Positions 25,164 to 34,882 of a stretch of 38,678 bases of DNA are shown piece by piece; position 1 is the first letter of the stretch; each line of letters opens with the position of its first letter. Below the pieces are notes generated by a model. It saw only the letters and a program-made list of their open reading frames with translations. It was not told where the DNA came from and ran no database searches. The position numbers and the translations under genes are program-made. Source of the DNA: Syntrophomonadaceae bacterium (GTDB lineage: Bacteria; Bacillota; DSM-12270; Thermacetogeniales; Thermacetogeniaceae); NCBI GenBank assembly GCA_012840405.1, contig DULM01000022.1, forward strand, positions 1-38,678. The letters run 5' to 3'.

Positions 25164-27788
25164 GTGGGCAGTAATACTCCCTTGATGAACCAGTACCAGT
25201 CGATCAAAAAGAAGTATCCAGATTGTTTGCTCTTTTTTCGTTTGGGAGACTTTTATGAGCTATTTGGGGAGGATGCTGTAAAGGCAGCTAAAGAACTGGA
25301 TATCGTCCTTACCAGCCGTGGGCTTGGCAAAGATGCAAAAGTACCTATGTGTGGCGTGCCTTATCACGCTGCGGAAAACTACCTCAATCGACTTTTAGAA
25401 AAGGGTAATAAGGTTGCCATTTGTGAACAGTTGGAGGAAGCTAAACCGGGGAAGGGCATTGTTAAAAGGGATGTAGTCCGGGTAGCAACCCCTGGTACTG
25501 TTTTAAACCCAGCATATCTTGATCAGTCAAATAACAATTACATTCTTTCTCTTTACCAGAAAAAAGACAATATCGGTTGTGCTTGGAGTGACATCAGTAC
25601 AGGTGAGTTTCAGATTGCCCAATTTTCTGATCCGGAACGTACCGAATATTTAGTGGATTTGGTAAACCGCCTTCAACCTACAGAATGTATTGTGGCGAAA
25701 GGGCAGTTAGCTGTTTTTCAATCTCTGTTGAGAGACCGTTGGGATAAACAGGCGCTTTATACTGAGGTAGACCAGGCAGCAGAAGGTCTGTTAATTGAGC
25801 AGTTCGGTCAAGAAAATATGGTAGGCCTCAACCAAAATGCCATGAAAGAGGGTTTAGCTGCTGCAGCAAACCTTCTTGTCTATTTACAGGGAACGCAAAA
25901 AACAGATAAACTTCCCTTTCGCAAACTAGATGTTTATACCCCAGGCAGCCATATGTACCTTGATGCCATGACCATCAGAAACTTGGAACTGTTTATTACA
26001 CTGCGCGATGGGAAAAAAGAGGGCAGCCTGTTGTGGGCTCTAGATCGAACTCTGACAGGAATGGGTACCCGCCTTTTACGGCGCTGGCTGGGAATGCCAC
26101 TGTTAAATGTAGCTGAGATAGAGGAGAGACAGGAGTCGGTCCAGGAACTGGCAGATAATTATTTCTTGCGCAAGGATGTCAGAGATCAGTTAAACAGTGT
26201 GTATGACCTGGAACGTATTATCAGCAGGATTGATTGGTTGGCTGCCACTCCCCGTGATCTGCTTGCACTGGCCAATTCTCTGTCTGTAATACCCCATTTA
26301 AAAGAAAGCCTGAAAAAAGCGAACAGCAGCCTGCTACAGAAGCTGGGAAATATGCTGGATCCAATATCTGAGTTACAGCAGTTGATCTTCCGGGCAATAG
26401 TTGAGGATCCTCCTGTCAACCCGAAAAATGGTGGGGTTATTAGAAGCGGTTACAACTCTGAGATCGATCGGTTAAGAGAAATGATCGATCAAGGGGAAGA
26501 CTGGATCAAAAGATTGGAGCTAGAGGAACGGAAACGCACAGGAATCAAATCTTTAAAAATCGGATTTAATAAAGTTTTTGGCTATTATATTGAGGTTACC
26601 AAACCGAACCTGCATCTGGTTCCTGACAACTATATCAGAAAACAGACTCTCACCCAGGGTGAGCGTTTCTTTACCCAGGAATTAAAAGAACAGGAGGCCA
26701 ACTTTTTAGGGGCTACAGAACGCCTGCAGGAGCTGGAATACCAGCTATTTCTCGAAATCCTTGATCAGGCACAAGCAGTTGCAGAGAGAGTGCGCAAAAA
26801 CGCACAGCTGATGGCTCAAATTGACTGTTTGGCATCTTTCGCAGAGACAGCTGCCCGCTATAATTATGTGCGGCCCAAGATCAATAATTCAGGAATTATC
26901 ACCATCAAAAATGGCCGCCACCCGGTTTTAGAACAGCTGATGCCTGAAGGTTCTTTTGTCCCCAACAGTATACATATTGGGGAGGAAAACAACAGGATTC
27001 ATATTCTTACAGGGCCAAATATGGCTGGCAAATCCACATATATGCGCCAGATGGCTGCATTGATTCTAATGGCTCAGTGCGGATCTCTTATACCCGCAGA
27101 GGAGGCAGAAATAGGGATCGCAGAACGAATTTTTGTGCGGGCTGGAGCGCTGGATGATCTAGGGAAGGGCCAGAGCACCTTTATGATGGAGATGAATGAG
27201 GTTTCCTATATACTCCAGCATGCTACAAAGGATAGTTTTATTGTGCTGGATGAAGTAGGAAGGGGTACAGGTACTTTTGATGGTTTGGGTATAGCCTGGG
27301 CGATCGTGGAATACCTTCATGATCACATTAAACCCAGAGTAATTTTTGCCACCCATTACCATCAACTGACCCAATTGGCTGAGGAGTTAAACGGAGTAGT
27401 TAATTATTCTGTGGCTGTAGCAGAAAAGGGTACAGATATCGTATTTTTGCATAAAATCGTCCCAGGTGGAACAGATAAAAGCTATGGTATTCAAGTAGCA
27501 CGTTTGGCCAATCTCCCTGCTGAAGTGGTGGAGCGAGCCAGGGAGGTGGCTGATTCACTGGAAGCAAAAGAAGCAAAAGAGGAATTCAAGGATAAGAAAA
27601 AACCAGCAGTTACTCAACCTGTGCAATTGGTGCTTTTTGATGAAAAGAGTATGATTATACAGGAACTGCGCAACCTCAACCTGGTTCAGACAACACCTCT
27701 TGATGCTCTGAACATCCTTTCCGAATGGCAGCAGCGCCTGATGAAAGAAAACACATCCTCTAAACAAAAGGGCCATCAAAAAAGATAA
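25164..27788 (+). CDS. mutS: DNA mismatch repair protein MutS
   Basis: An 874-residue MutS1. The N-terminal mismatch-recognition motif FYELFG is present; then the connector, lever and clamp domains; then the ATPase with Walker A GPNMAGKST near 617-625 and Walker B LDEVGRGT, followed by a C-terminal dimer segment ahead of the MutL/clamp-interaction tail. It recognises mispairs and recruits MutL. The GTG at 25164 is chosen because AGAGG ends eight bases upstream, whereas the GTG at 25155 lies inside that site. cotE, which separates ricA from mutS in Bacillus, is absent. Confidence 0.97.
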   Translation: MGSNTPLMNQYQSIKKKYPDCLLFFRLGDFYELFGEDAVKAAKELDIVLTSRGLGKDAKVPMCGVPYHAAENYLNRLLEKGNKVAICEQLEEAKPGKGIVKRDVVRVATPGTVLNPAYLDQSNNNYILSLYQKKDNIGCAWSDISTGEFQIAQFSDPERTEYLVDLVNRLQPTECIVAKGQLAVFQSLLRDRWDKQALYTEVDQAAEGLLIEQFGQENMVGLNQNAMKEGLAAAANLLVYLQGTQKTDKLPFRKLDVYTPGSHMYLDAMTIRNLELFITLRDGKKEGSLLWALDRTLTGMGTRLLRRWLGMPLLNVAEIEERQESVQELADNYFLRKDVRDQLNSVYDLERIISRIDWLAATPRDLLALANSLSVIPHLKESLKKANSSLLQKLGNMLDPISELQQLIFRAIVEDPPVNPKNGGVIRSGYNSEIDRLREMIDQGEDWIKRLELEERKRTGIKSLKIGFNKVFGYYIEVTKPNLHLVPDNYIRKQTLTQGERFFTQELKEQEANFLGATERLQELEYQLFLEILDQAQAVAERVRKNAQLMAQIDCLASFAETAARYNYVRPKINNSGIITIKNGRHPVLEQLMPEGSFVPNSIHIGEENNRIHILTGPNMAGKSTYMRQMAALILMAQCGSLIPAEEAEIGIAERIFVRAGALDDLGKGQSTFMMEMNEVSYILQHATKDSFIVLDEVGRGTGTFDGLGIAWAIVEYLHDHIKPRVIFATHYHQLTQLAEELNGVVNYSVAVAEKGTDIVFLHKIVPGGTDKSYGIQVARLANLPAEVVERAREVADSLEAKEAKEEFKDKKKPAVTQPVQLVLFDEKSMIIQELRNLNLVQTTPLDALNILSEWQQRLMKENTSSKQKGHQKR

Positions 27789-27811
27789 TTATTTAGGTGG
27801 GTGACTTGCTG

Positions 27812-29488
27812 ATGTTAATAGGTCTAGATGTGGGAGGCACCTATACAGATGCCGTATTACTTGATGGTCAACAGGTGATCAAAAAAGTAAAAACCCCAAC
27901 CGATAATGAGCACTTGTTGGATACACTGGTCAGTGCTCTCGATCCTTTGTTAGATGCGGCACAGGGAGAAAGCCTAGAGCGAATCGTTTTAAGCACAACA
28001 CTGATCACTAATCTTATTGCGACAAATAGAATAGAACCTGCAGCACTGGTGATCATCCCTGGCCCTGGCCTTAATCCCTATACTTATGATTACCATGTGC
28101 CTGATACTTTTTTATTGTCAGGTGCCATTGACTACCGGGGTCGGGAAATTGAACCCCTTGATCAACAGGAATTAAAAAAATGTGCAGAAGAGATAAATAA
28201 GAAAGGGCTGAAAAAAGCTGCTGTTGTCGGCAAGTTTTCACAACGCAATAAAAAGCATGAAGAAACAGTAGCTACTTATCTGAAAGAACATATTCCCGAC
28301 CTGTGTGTGCTGATGGGGCATCAGGTGACCGGGCGCTTGAACTTCCCCCGGCGGATACACACCACACTGCTCACTCTTGCTACACAGGAAAACTATAACA
28401 GTTTCTACTCTGAGATATTGAAACTCCTGAAAAAAAGAGGGATTACCGCCCCCCTTTATATATTAAAAGCAGATGGTGGTACACTTTCCTTTGAGCTATC
28501 AGCAGCAAAACCGGTGGAAACCATTTTCTCAGGGCCTGCGGCCAGCACACTGGGTGTATTGGCTTTGACACCAGAAGGGGAAACATCTGTTGTGGTGGAT
28601 ATCGGTGGAACAACTACGGACCTGGCATTGATCTTATCTGGAAGGCCCTTGTTTGCTTCCCGTGGTGCACGGGTAGGTGACAGGCTCACCCAGGTCAGGG
28701 CCTTTGCCACCAGTTCTGCTGCTGTAGGAGGGGACAGTTGTTTAGAGGTTGAAAATGGGGCTCTCAAAATTATGCCCTACCGGAAAGGCCCTGCTTACTG
28801 TTTGGGAGGGGCCTGCCCCACACCTACTGATGCCATGCGGGTAGCTGGTCTTACTGAACTGGGTGATCAACAAAAAGCCATCAGGGCTATGGAGATGCTG
28901 GGGGAAGGGCTAAAGCTGAATCCCCAGGAAACAGCAGAGCTTGTTCTGGATAAAACAACTGAAAAAATTATAGCTGAAATAGAAAAGATGTTTTTATCCT
29001 GGGAACAGGAACCTGCTTATCGTATTTGGGAACTGCGGCAGAAAAAGAAGGTGCGCCCCAATAACCTGGTTGGTATCGGCGCTGCCTCACCGGCATTACT
29101 TCCTCTGTTGGGCAAAAAGATGGGATGTAATGCCCTGATTCCACCTAATGCTGAGGTAGCCAACGCCATAGGTGCAGCACTGGCTAAGGTCAATCTGCGC
29201 CTTACCTTCCACTTTGACACAGAGAGGCAGTTCTTTTTCATTGAAGAAAATGGTATACAGGAGAAAAACAGAGAGGTCAAAACCCTTGCTGATGCAGAAA
29301 GTTTTGCTATGAGCAGGCTGATCGAAGAAGGGAAAAAATTAGGGATTGATGTTAATGACCAGCCTGAATTGGTCTACAGTGAGGTATTTAATATGGTGCG
29401 CGGCTGGAGAACCGGTGGACGATTAATCGATGTTTGTGTCCAATTCCCCACAGGAATATTGAAACAGCAGGAAGAGGGTGATCACTGA
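27812..29488 (+). CDS. Hydantoinase/oxoprolinase-family protein (HyuA-like, ASKHA fold)
   Basis: A 558-residue protein with two phosphate-binding motifs of the ASKHA fold: DVGGTYTDAVL from residue 6 and DIGGTTTDLAL from about 263, arranged as in the N-methylhydantoinase/5-oxoprolinase A subunit. It is shorter than typical HyuA (near 680 residues) and there is no HyuB partner nearby, so ATP-dependent ring opening of hydantoin or oxoproline is doubtful. The downstream HDAC-family gene overlaps the stop by one base, which suggests that the two act together. The start may be ATG at 27812 or TTG at 27806; the ribosome-binding site GGTGGGTG suits either. Confidence 0.85.
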   Translation: MLIGLDVGGTYTDAVLLDGQQVIKKVKTPTDNEHLLDTLVSALDPLLDAAQGESLERIVLSTTLITNLIATNRIEPAALVIIPGPGLNPYTYDYHVPDTFLLSGAIDYRGREIEPLDQQELKKCAEEINKKGLKKAAVVGKFSQRNKKHEETVATYLKEHIPDLCVLMGHQVTGRLNFPRRIHTTLLTLATQENYNSFYSEILKLLKKRGITAPLYILKADGGTLSFELSAAKPVETIFSGPAASTLGVLALTPEGETSVVVDIGGTTTDLALILSGRPLFASRGARVGDRLTQVRAFATSSAAVGGDSCLEVENGALKIMPYRKGPAYCLGGACPTPTDAMRVAGLTELGDQQKAIRAMEMLGEGLKLNPQETAELVLDKTTEKIIAEIEKMFLSWEQEPAYRIWELRQKKKVRPNNLVGIGAASPALLPLLGKKMGCNALIPPNAEVANAIGAALAKVNLRLTFHFDTERQFFFIEENGIQEKNREVKTLADAESFAMSRLIEEGKKLGIDVNDQPELVYSEVFNMVRGWRTGGRLIDVCVQFPTGILKQQEEGDH

Positions 29489-30834
29489 TGCCAACAGGTT
29501 TGGTTTTTTTCCCGGCTTTTGATTGGGCCATCACTCCCACCCATCCTGAGCGGGAGGAAAGGCTGCTTTATACGAGAGATCAGCTTTTCGAAGAGGGGAT
29601 TATGGACCTTCCAGAGTTGATAGAGTACAAACCCAGGCTGGCTCTCAAAAAGGATATTGCCAGAGCCCATTTCTGTGTACCTGATATAGAGACACAGATT
29701 ACAGATGCACACCTCTATGCTGCCGGTGGTGCTTTGGTTTTGGCAGATGCTTTGATGAACAAAGAGATAGATAACGGCTTTGCCCTGGTAAGGCCGCCCG
29801 GACACCATTCGATGAGGGTTGTCCATGGAAATCGCGGTTTTTGCAACATTCATAATGAAGCGATCATGATCGAGTATCTGCGGAAAAAATATGGTCTGCA
29901 AAGGATCGCTATTGTGGATACCGATGTTCACCACGGTGATGGAACACAGGATATCTATTATCATGACCCTGATGTGTTGTTTATCTCTTATCATCAGGAT
30001 GGGCGCACCCTCTATCCTGGTTCAGGCTTTTGTAATGAATTAGGTGGCCCAGCTGCCTTTGGAATGAACATCAATATTCCGCTGCAGCCCTATACAACAG
30101 ATGAAGGAATCCACTATCTTTTGGATAACCTGGTCTTGCCCATCTTAGAAGATTTTAAACCGGATTTGATCATCAATAGCGCAGGGCAAGACAACCACTA
30201 CACTGACCCGCTGGCCAATATGCGCTTCACTGCAAGAGGCTATGCCAAGTTAAATGAAAAATTAGCTCCGGACCTGGCAGTTTTGGAGGGTGGGTACGCC
30301 ATTGAAAGCGCTCTTCCCTATGTGAATACAGGGATTATACTGGCAATGGCCGGACTTGACTATTCATGGGTGCGTGAACCGGATTACAAAGAAGAAAATT
30401 TTAAAGAAACTAAAGAAAATATGGATTACATCAAAGAACTGGCTGATTATTTGTGGAGAGTTTGGAAAGAGCGAGAGCAATTGGCAGAACAAAGATATGA
30501 GCGCAAAGAAAAGTTTGAAGAGGTCAATAGACACATTTATTATGACACAGATGGCATCAGAGAGCAGCAGCATGAAACTATCCGGATCTGTGATCAGTGC
30601 CCTGGCTACCAGATAATCAGGTCACGAGGAATGTATTCCACTGGTAAGGTCAGAGTAATCGAAGCTGTTGCCATTCACCACAGGGCATGTAAGACCTGTC
30701 AAGAGGAAGCCAGAGGATACTATGAGCAGCGAAAACGGGAAAGAGAGGGGTTGGATGTGGTTTATCTCCAGGATAAACCTGGGGATCGTTATTATCAATG
30801 CTCAGCAGATGGAGAAATAGAAATTTTAGACTAA
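29488..30834 (+). CDS. Histone-deacetylase-family amidohydrolase with cysteine-containing C-terminal extension
   Basis: A 448-residue protein. The catalytic domain, about 1-300, has the HDAC active site: H106-H107, zinc ligands D146, H148 and probably D235, and the catalytic Tyr Y270 in EGGY. After it comes a charged helical stretch (about 310-365) and a tail with CDQC at 368-371 and CKTC at 401-404, spaced like a zinc ribbon, which ordinary AcuC-type deacetylases lack. Family knowledge: bacterial members deacetylate acetyl-lysine or small amides such as acetylpolyamines. The substrate here is unknown. It is translationally coupled to the hydantoinase-family gene (TGATG). Confidence 0.9.
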   Translation: MPTGLVFFPAFDWAITPTHPEREERLLYTRDQLFEEGIMDLPELIEYKPRLALKKDIARAHFCVPDIETQITDAHLYAAGGALVLADALMNKEIDNGFALVRPPGHHSMRVVHGNRGFCNIHNEAIMIEYLRKKYGLQRIAIVDTDVHHGDGTQDIYYHDPDVLFISYHQDGRTLYPGSGFCNELGGPAAFGMNINIPLQPYTTDEGIHYLLDNLVLPILEDFKPDLIINSAGQDNHYTDPLANMRFTARGYAKLNEKLAPDLAVLEGGYAIESALPYVNTGIILAMAGLDYSWVREPDYKEENFKETKENMDYIKELADYLWRVWKEREQLAEQRYERKEKFEEVNRHIYYDTDGIREQQHETIRICDQCPGYQIIRSRGMYSTGKVRVIEAVAIHHRACKTCQEEARGYYEQRKREREGLDVVYLQDKPGDRYYQCSADGEIEILD

Positions 30835-30858
30835 TAACAGCAGGCAGGGAGTTAGTAA

Positions 30859-32649
30859 TTGGGTAAGATAGTACTGTTAGAGCAAAATGTGATCAACCAG
30901 ATAGCAGCAGGTGAGGTTGTGGAAAGACCGGCATCAGTAGTCAAAGAACTGGTGGAGAATTCCATTGATGCTGGCGCTACAAGAATCACTGTAGAAATCA
31001 AAGAGTCTGGTTTGAAGGAGATCAAAGTGATTGATAATGGGAGTGGTATGGCTCCAGATGATGCCAAAATGGCTGTTGCCAGGCATGCCACCAGCAAAAT
31101 CAGAGTAGCTGATGATTTAAATACGGTGAATACCCTGGGTTTCCGCGGAGAGGCTTTAGCAGCCATTTCATCGGTTTCCCGTTTCACTCTGATGACCAGG
31201 CCTGCAGATGCTGTTGCCGGCACCAAGGTTGTTGTAGAGGGTGGTAAACTCAAAGATATATCACCTGTTGGCTGTCCCTGCGGCACACAGGTGATTGTTG
31301 AGGATCTCTTTTTTAACAGCCAACCACGGCGTAAGTTTCTAAAAAGCCCCCGCTCTGAGGCAGCAGCTATAGCAGATGTTGTTACCCGTTTTGCTTTGGG
31401 GTATCCAGATATTTCTTTCAACTATTATTCTGGTAAAAGGCTCTGCCTTGCCACATATGGCAATCAGGATATAATGGATGCAGCCACAATAATTTACGGC
31501 AAAGAATCCAGAGATCGTTTTTTAACTGTTTCTTACCAAGAGGATGGGATAAAAATTGAAGGCATTGTTTCAGAGCCGGAGTATACCAGATCAAGCCGTT
31601 TTTATCAGTCCTTTTTTGTTAATAAACGGTTGGTTCGCAACTTTTTGTTGAGCCATACTCTGGAAAGTGCCTATCAGGGAATGATCACTACTGGCCGGTA
31701 TCCCACTGCTGTTCTTTTTATAGAAATTGACCCATCTATGGTCGATGTTAATGTACACCCAACAAAAAGCGATATTCGTTTTTCCGACTCCCAGTTAGTG
31801 GCCCGGGTGTTGTATAGAGGGGTAAACTCTGCTCTGGCTTCTTTTTTACAAAAACAGCGCGGATTTCAAGTAAAGGTTGAGCAAACTTGTCCTCATCAGG
31901 AACCAGCAACTCATCATACCAGAGAAAGAAGAAAATATGAGACTGAGCCATTACCAATTAAGATGAGACCTATTATTAATCGGTCATTTCCCGAAGAACT
32001 TCAGGTCAGGGATGCTGACCTACAGGTCAAGGATGATGATATTGTAAAAGACAGTTCTGTGAACAGGCATCCCTTTTTTCAGGAGATGCGCCTGATCGGC
32101 CAGGCTCTGGGAACATATATTGTCGCGGAAAGAGAGGGCAGCCTGTTTATCATTGATCAGCATGCCGCTCATGAACGGGTCCTTTACGAAAAAATAAAGG
32201 CTAAATGGCAGAATAAAAAAGTGTTTTCGCAAAAGATCTGTCCCCATAGGATACTGCTTACAGCTGAGGAAGAACAGCTTTACCTAGAAAACCGGGAGTT
32301 TTTTCAGAATATCGGTTATACTTTGGAAAGGGAAACAGCTAACAGATACTTTTTGATAACTGTGCCTGATCAACCACATACTAATACAGATCAGTTTTTC
32401 AGAGAACACCTTGATCTGGTCCGTCAGGCCAAAGAAGAAGGGGACACAGCTTTCAACATTAAAGAAGCTGCTGCAAGATTGTATGCCTGCAAAGGCGCAA
32501 TAAAGGCGGGAGATAGATTGACTCAGGCGGAAATGCATCAGCTGTTAGTACAACTGGATGCCACTGATCATCCTGATCACTGCCCCCATGGAAGGCCAAC
32601 TTATATCAAAATAACAGATTTTGACCTGAGCAGGTGGTTTCATCGATGA
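30859..32649 (+). CDS. mutL: DNA mismatch repair endonuclease MutL
   Basis: A 596-residue MutL. The N-terminal GHKL ATPase has VVKELVENSIDAGAT, DNGSGM and GFRGEAL; the C-terminal domain carries the endonuclease signature DQHAAHERVLYE near 433-444 with ACKGAIKAGD and CPHGRP, so this is the nicking type found in organisms without MutH. The TTG start lies behind AGGGAGT. It is separated from mutS by the hydantoinase and HDAC genes. The miaA ATG overlaps its stop by four bases, so miaA is coupled to mutL. Confidence 0.97.
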   Translation: MGKIVLLEQNVINQIAAGEVVERPASVVKELVENSIDAGATRITVEIKESGLKEIKVIDNGSGMAPDDAKMAVARHATSKIRVADDLNTVNTLGFRGEALAAISSVSRFTLMTRPADAVAGTKVVVEGGKLKDISPVGCPCGTQVIVEDLFFNSQPRRKFLKSPRSEAAAIADVVTRFALGYPDISFNYYSGKRLCLATYGNQDIMDAATIIYGKESRDRFLTVSYQEDGIKIEGIVSEPEYTRSSRFYQSFFVNKRLVRNFLLSHTLESAYQGMITTGRYPTAVLFIEIDPSMVDVNVHPTKSDIRFSDSQLVARVLYRGVNSALASFLQKQRGFQVKVEQTCPHQEPATHHTRERRKYETEPLPIKMRPIINRSFPEELQVRDADLQVKDDDIVKDSSVNRHPFFQEMRLIGQALGTYIVAEREGSLFIIDQHAAHERVLYEKIKAKWQNKKVFSQKICPHRILLTAEEEQLYLENREFFQNIGYTLERETANRYFLITVPDQPHTNTDQFFREHLDLVRQAKEEGDTAFNIKEAAARLYACKGAIKAGDRLTQAEMHQLLVQLDATDHPDHCPHGRPTYIKITDFDLSRWFHR

Positions 32650-33578
32650 GCCTACCCCTTGTGGTTATTGCAGGACCAACAGCAGTAGGTAAATCAGAAA
32701 TAGCTGTGGAATTGGCTTTAAGGTTCAATGGAGAGATCATATCAGCAGACTCTGTGCAGTTATATAAATACTTTAATATCGGTGCTGCTAAATTAACCAA
32801 AGAAGAGCAAAAGGGTATCCCTCATCATCTGTTCGACATCCTGGAACCGGATCAAGCTTTTAGTGTTGCCGATTATCAGAAATTAGCGCGTCAAAAAATC
32901 CAGGAGATAAATGATAGAGGGAAACTGCCTTTTTTGGTAGGGGGAACAGGTCTCTATATTCAGGCGGTCATTGACCCTTATGAGTTTCCCGAAACAATAG
33001 GATATGAGGATATACGAAATAAACTAAGAGAAATATGGGCTCAAGGTGGTAAGGAGGAATTATACCAGAGGCTGCAGAAGATTGATCCCGATGCAGCTCA
33101 AAGGATTCATCCCAATGATTTCAGGCGAATTTCCAGAGCTTTGGAGGTTTATTATCTGACCGGAAAAACCATATCCAGTTACATCAATAATAGAAAAAAG
33201 AGTTTATATAAGCTGGCAATGGTCGGTTTGACACGCAAAAGAGCAGAACTCTATCAAAGAATTGAGGCTCGGGTGGACAAAATGTTTGCAGATGGTCTAG
33301 TAGAGGAGGTGAAGTCTATTCTAGATATGGGATATGATCCAACAATCAAGCCACTGCAGAGCCTTGGTTATAAACAAGTAGTGGACTATCTAAGGGGTGA
33401 TTGCGATCAAGCTGCAGCAATAGCATCAACGAAAAAAGCAACCAGAAACTATGCAAAAAGACAGCTGACCTGGTTCCGTAGAGATAACAGGATCCATTGG
33501 TTCTCATTGTCAGAAGAGGGGACACAGCAACTATTAGAGAGAATTGCCCATTTTATATGCAGGAGTATCAATATTTAA
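32646..33578 (+). CDS. miaA: tRNA dimethylallyltransferase
   Basis: A 310-residue MiaA. It has the P-loop GPTAVGKS at 10-17, the DSVQLY segment and GGTGLYIQAV, followed by conserved arginine-rich helices. It attaches a dimethylallyl group to A37 of tRNAs reading UNN codons, the substrate for MiaB (23372). The ATG at 32646 overlaps the mutL TGA (ATGA) and has AGGTGG nine bases upstream; the GTG at 32634 within mutL is less likely. mutL-miaA-hfq is a widespread order. Confidence 0.97.
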   Translation: MSLPLVVIAGPTAVGKSEIAVELALRFNGEIISADSVQLYKYFNIGAAKLTKEEQKGIPHHLFDILEPDQAFSVADYQKLARQKIQEINDRGKLPFLVGGTGLYIQAVIDPYEFPETIGYEDIRNKLREIWAQGGKEELYQRLQKIDPDAAQRIHPNDFRRISRALEVYYLTGKTISSYINNRKKSLYKLAMVGLTRKRAELYQRIEARVDKMFADGLVEEVKSILDMGYDPTIKPLQSLGYKQVVDYLRGDCDQAAAIASTKKATRNYAKRQLTWFRRDNRIHWFSLSEEGTQQLLERIAHFICRSINI

Positions 33579-33621
33579 TGTAGAATACATTGGCAAAGTT
33601 TAGAAAACGGAGGAATAAAAG

Positions 33622-33873
33622 ATGTCAAAAGTACAAATTAACCTACAGGATTATTTCTTAAACCAAGTAAGAAAAGAAGGAATTCCGATCACTGTCTTTC
33701 TGGTTAATGGATTTCAGTTGAAAGGGAATTTACGGGGTTTTGATAATTTCACAATTATTTTAGAGAGTGAAGGAAAACAGCAAATGGTTTATAAGCATGC
33801 GATTTCTACAATTGTGCCAAATAAACCGATTAGTCTTTCTTGTGATTCGGCAAATAACTATAAAAATGAGTAA
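33622..33873 (+). CDS. hfq: RNA chaperone Hfq
   Basis: An 83-residue Hfq. The Sm1 motif region [20 protein letters not shown] and the Sm2 motif [11 protein letters not shown] are intact, with a short tail typical of Gram-positive proteins. It forms hexamers binding small RNAs and mRNAs. The ATG lies behind CGGAGGA. It is 43 bases after miaA and 21 bases before the ABC lipoprotein gene. Confidence 0.97.
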   Translation: MSKVQINLQDYFLNQVRKEGIPITVFLVNGFQLKGNLRGFDNFTIILESEGKQQMVYKHAISTIVPNKPISLSCDSANNYKNE

Positions 33874-33894
33874 TACCTGCAGAGGAGGATGGAA

Positions 33895-34866
33895 ATGAAA
33901 AGAAGGCTATTATATATAGTATTCATCATCTCCATCTTCGCGGTTTTTTTACTGTCAGGATGCAGTCAAGAAGTGACTAGTGAAAATGAAGATATGCTTA
34001 AGATCGGTATACTTCCCAATGAAGAGGTATTACCGCTCTATGTTGCCCAAGAAGAAGGCTTTTTTAAGAAATACGATATTGATGTGGAGATAGTCAATTT
34101 TCAAAGTGCTGCTGAAAGAGATGCCGCTATACAGGCTGGAGCTGTGGATGGAGTTGAGGGGGACCTACTGGCAGTAGCTTTGATACGGCAGGGAGGCACG
34201 CCAGTCAAAGCAGTGTCCCTGGCTATGGGTGCCAGCCCTGAGGAAGGGCGTTTTGCGATGCTGGCAGCTCCCAACACTATTGAAAATATTAATGACCTAA
34301 AGGGTAAGAAACTGGCTATTTCCAAAAATACCATCATTGAATATGTAGCCGACCAGATGCTGCTGGCTAACGGAATAAAACCGCAGGAGGTACAAAAGGT
34401 CAATATCGCTAAGATGCCTTTGAGAGCGGAAATGCTCTTACAGGGTGAGGTAACTGCTGCAGTACTGGCGGATCCTTTAGCTGTTCATGCAGAACTAAAA
34501 GGGGCCAAGGTATTGGTTGATGACACTAAGATGTCAGAAAACATATCCCAATCTGTCTATTTTTTCAGGGATGATGTTATTAAAAATAAAAAATCAGCTA
34601 TCAGAAAGTTTCTTCAGGCCTATGGGGAGGGTGCTGAAGCGGTAGCAAAAAATCCTGAGAAATATAGGGACCTTTTTATTGAAAAGGTAAATATCCCGGT
34701 AGAACTGCAGAGTTCTTACCCGGTACCGACCTTTTCTCCTCTTGAATTGCCAACTGAAAAGGATTCGCAGCGGGTAATCGACTGGCTGCGTGCTAATAAG
34801 CTGTTAACAGAGGATTATACCTATATGGATATTGTTACAGATGAAGTGATTAAAACAATAGATTAA
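33895..34866 (+). CDS. ABC transporter substrate-binding lipoprotein (NMT1/SsuA-like)
   Basis: A 323-residue lipoprotein. The signal peptide ends in the lipobox LSGC with the modified cysteine at C23. The mature part has the two-lobed periplasmic-binding fold of the NMT1/THI5 and SsuA type (LKIGILPNEEVLPLYVA, AAIQAGAVDGVEGD, KLAISKNT). Members bind sulfonates, nitrate, thiamine precursors or other small ligands; nothing here decides which. The ATG at 33895 is chosen because AGAGGAGG ends six bases upstream; the ATG at 33889 touches it. It forms an operon with the next two genes. Confidence 0.93.
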   Translation: MKRRLLYIVFIISIFAVFLLSGCSQEVTSENEDMLKIGILPNEEVLPLYVAQEEGFFKKYDIDVEIVNFQSAAERDAAIQAGAVDGVEGDLLAVALIRQGGTPVKAVSLAMGASPEEGRFAMLAAPNTIENINDLKGKKLAISKNTIIEYVADQMLLANGIKPQEVQKVNIAKMPLRAEMLLQGEVTAAVLADPLAVHAELKGAKVLVDDTKMSENISQSVYFFRDDVIKNKKSAIRKFLQAYGEGAEAVAKNPEKYRDLFIEKVNIPVELQSSYPVPTFSPLELPTEKDSQRVIDWLRANKLLTEDYTYMDIVTDEVIKTID

Positions 34867-34882
34867 ATAGGGGTAATGATTA

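Noticed and set aside
29482-29994. 170-residue minus-strand open frame over the HDAC-family gene
   Set aside because: It lies wholly opposite strongly conserved catalytic sequence of the + strand gene and resembles no known protein.
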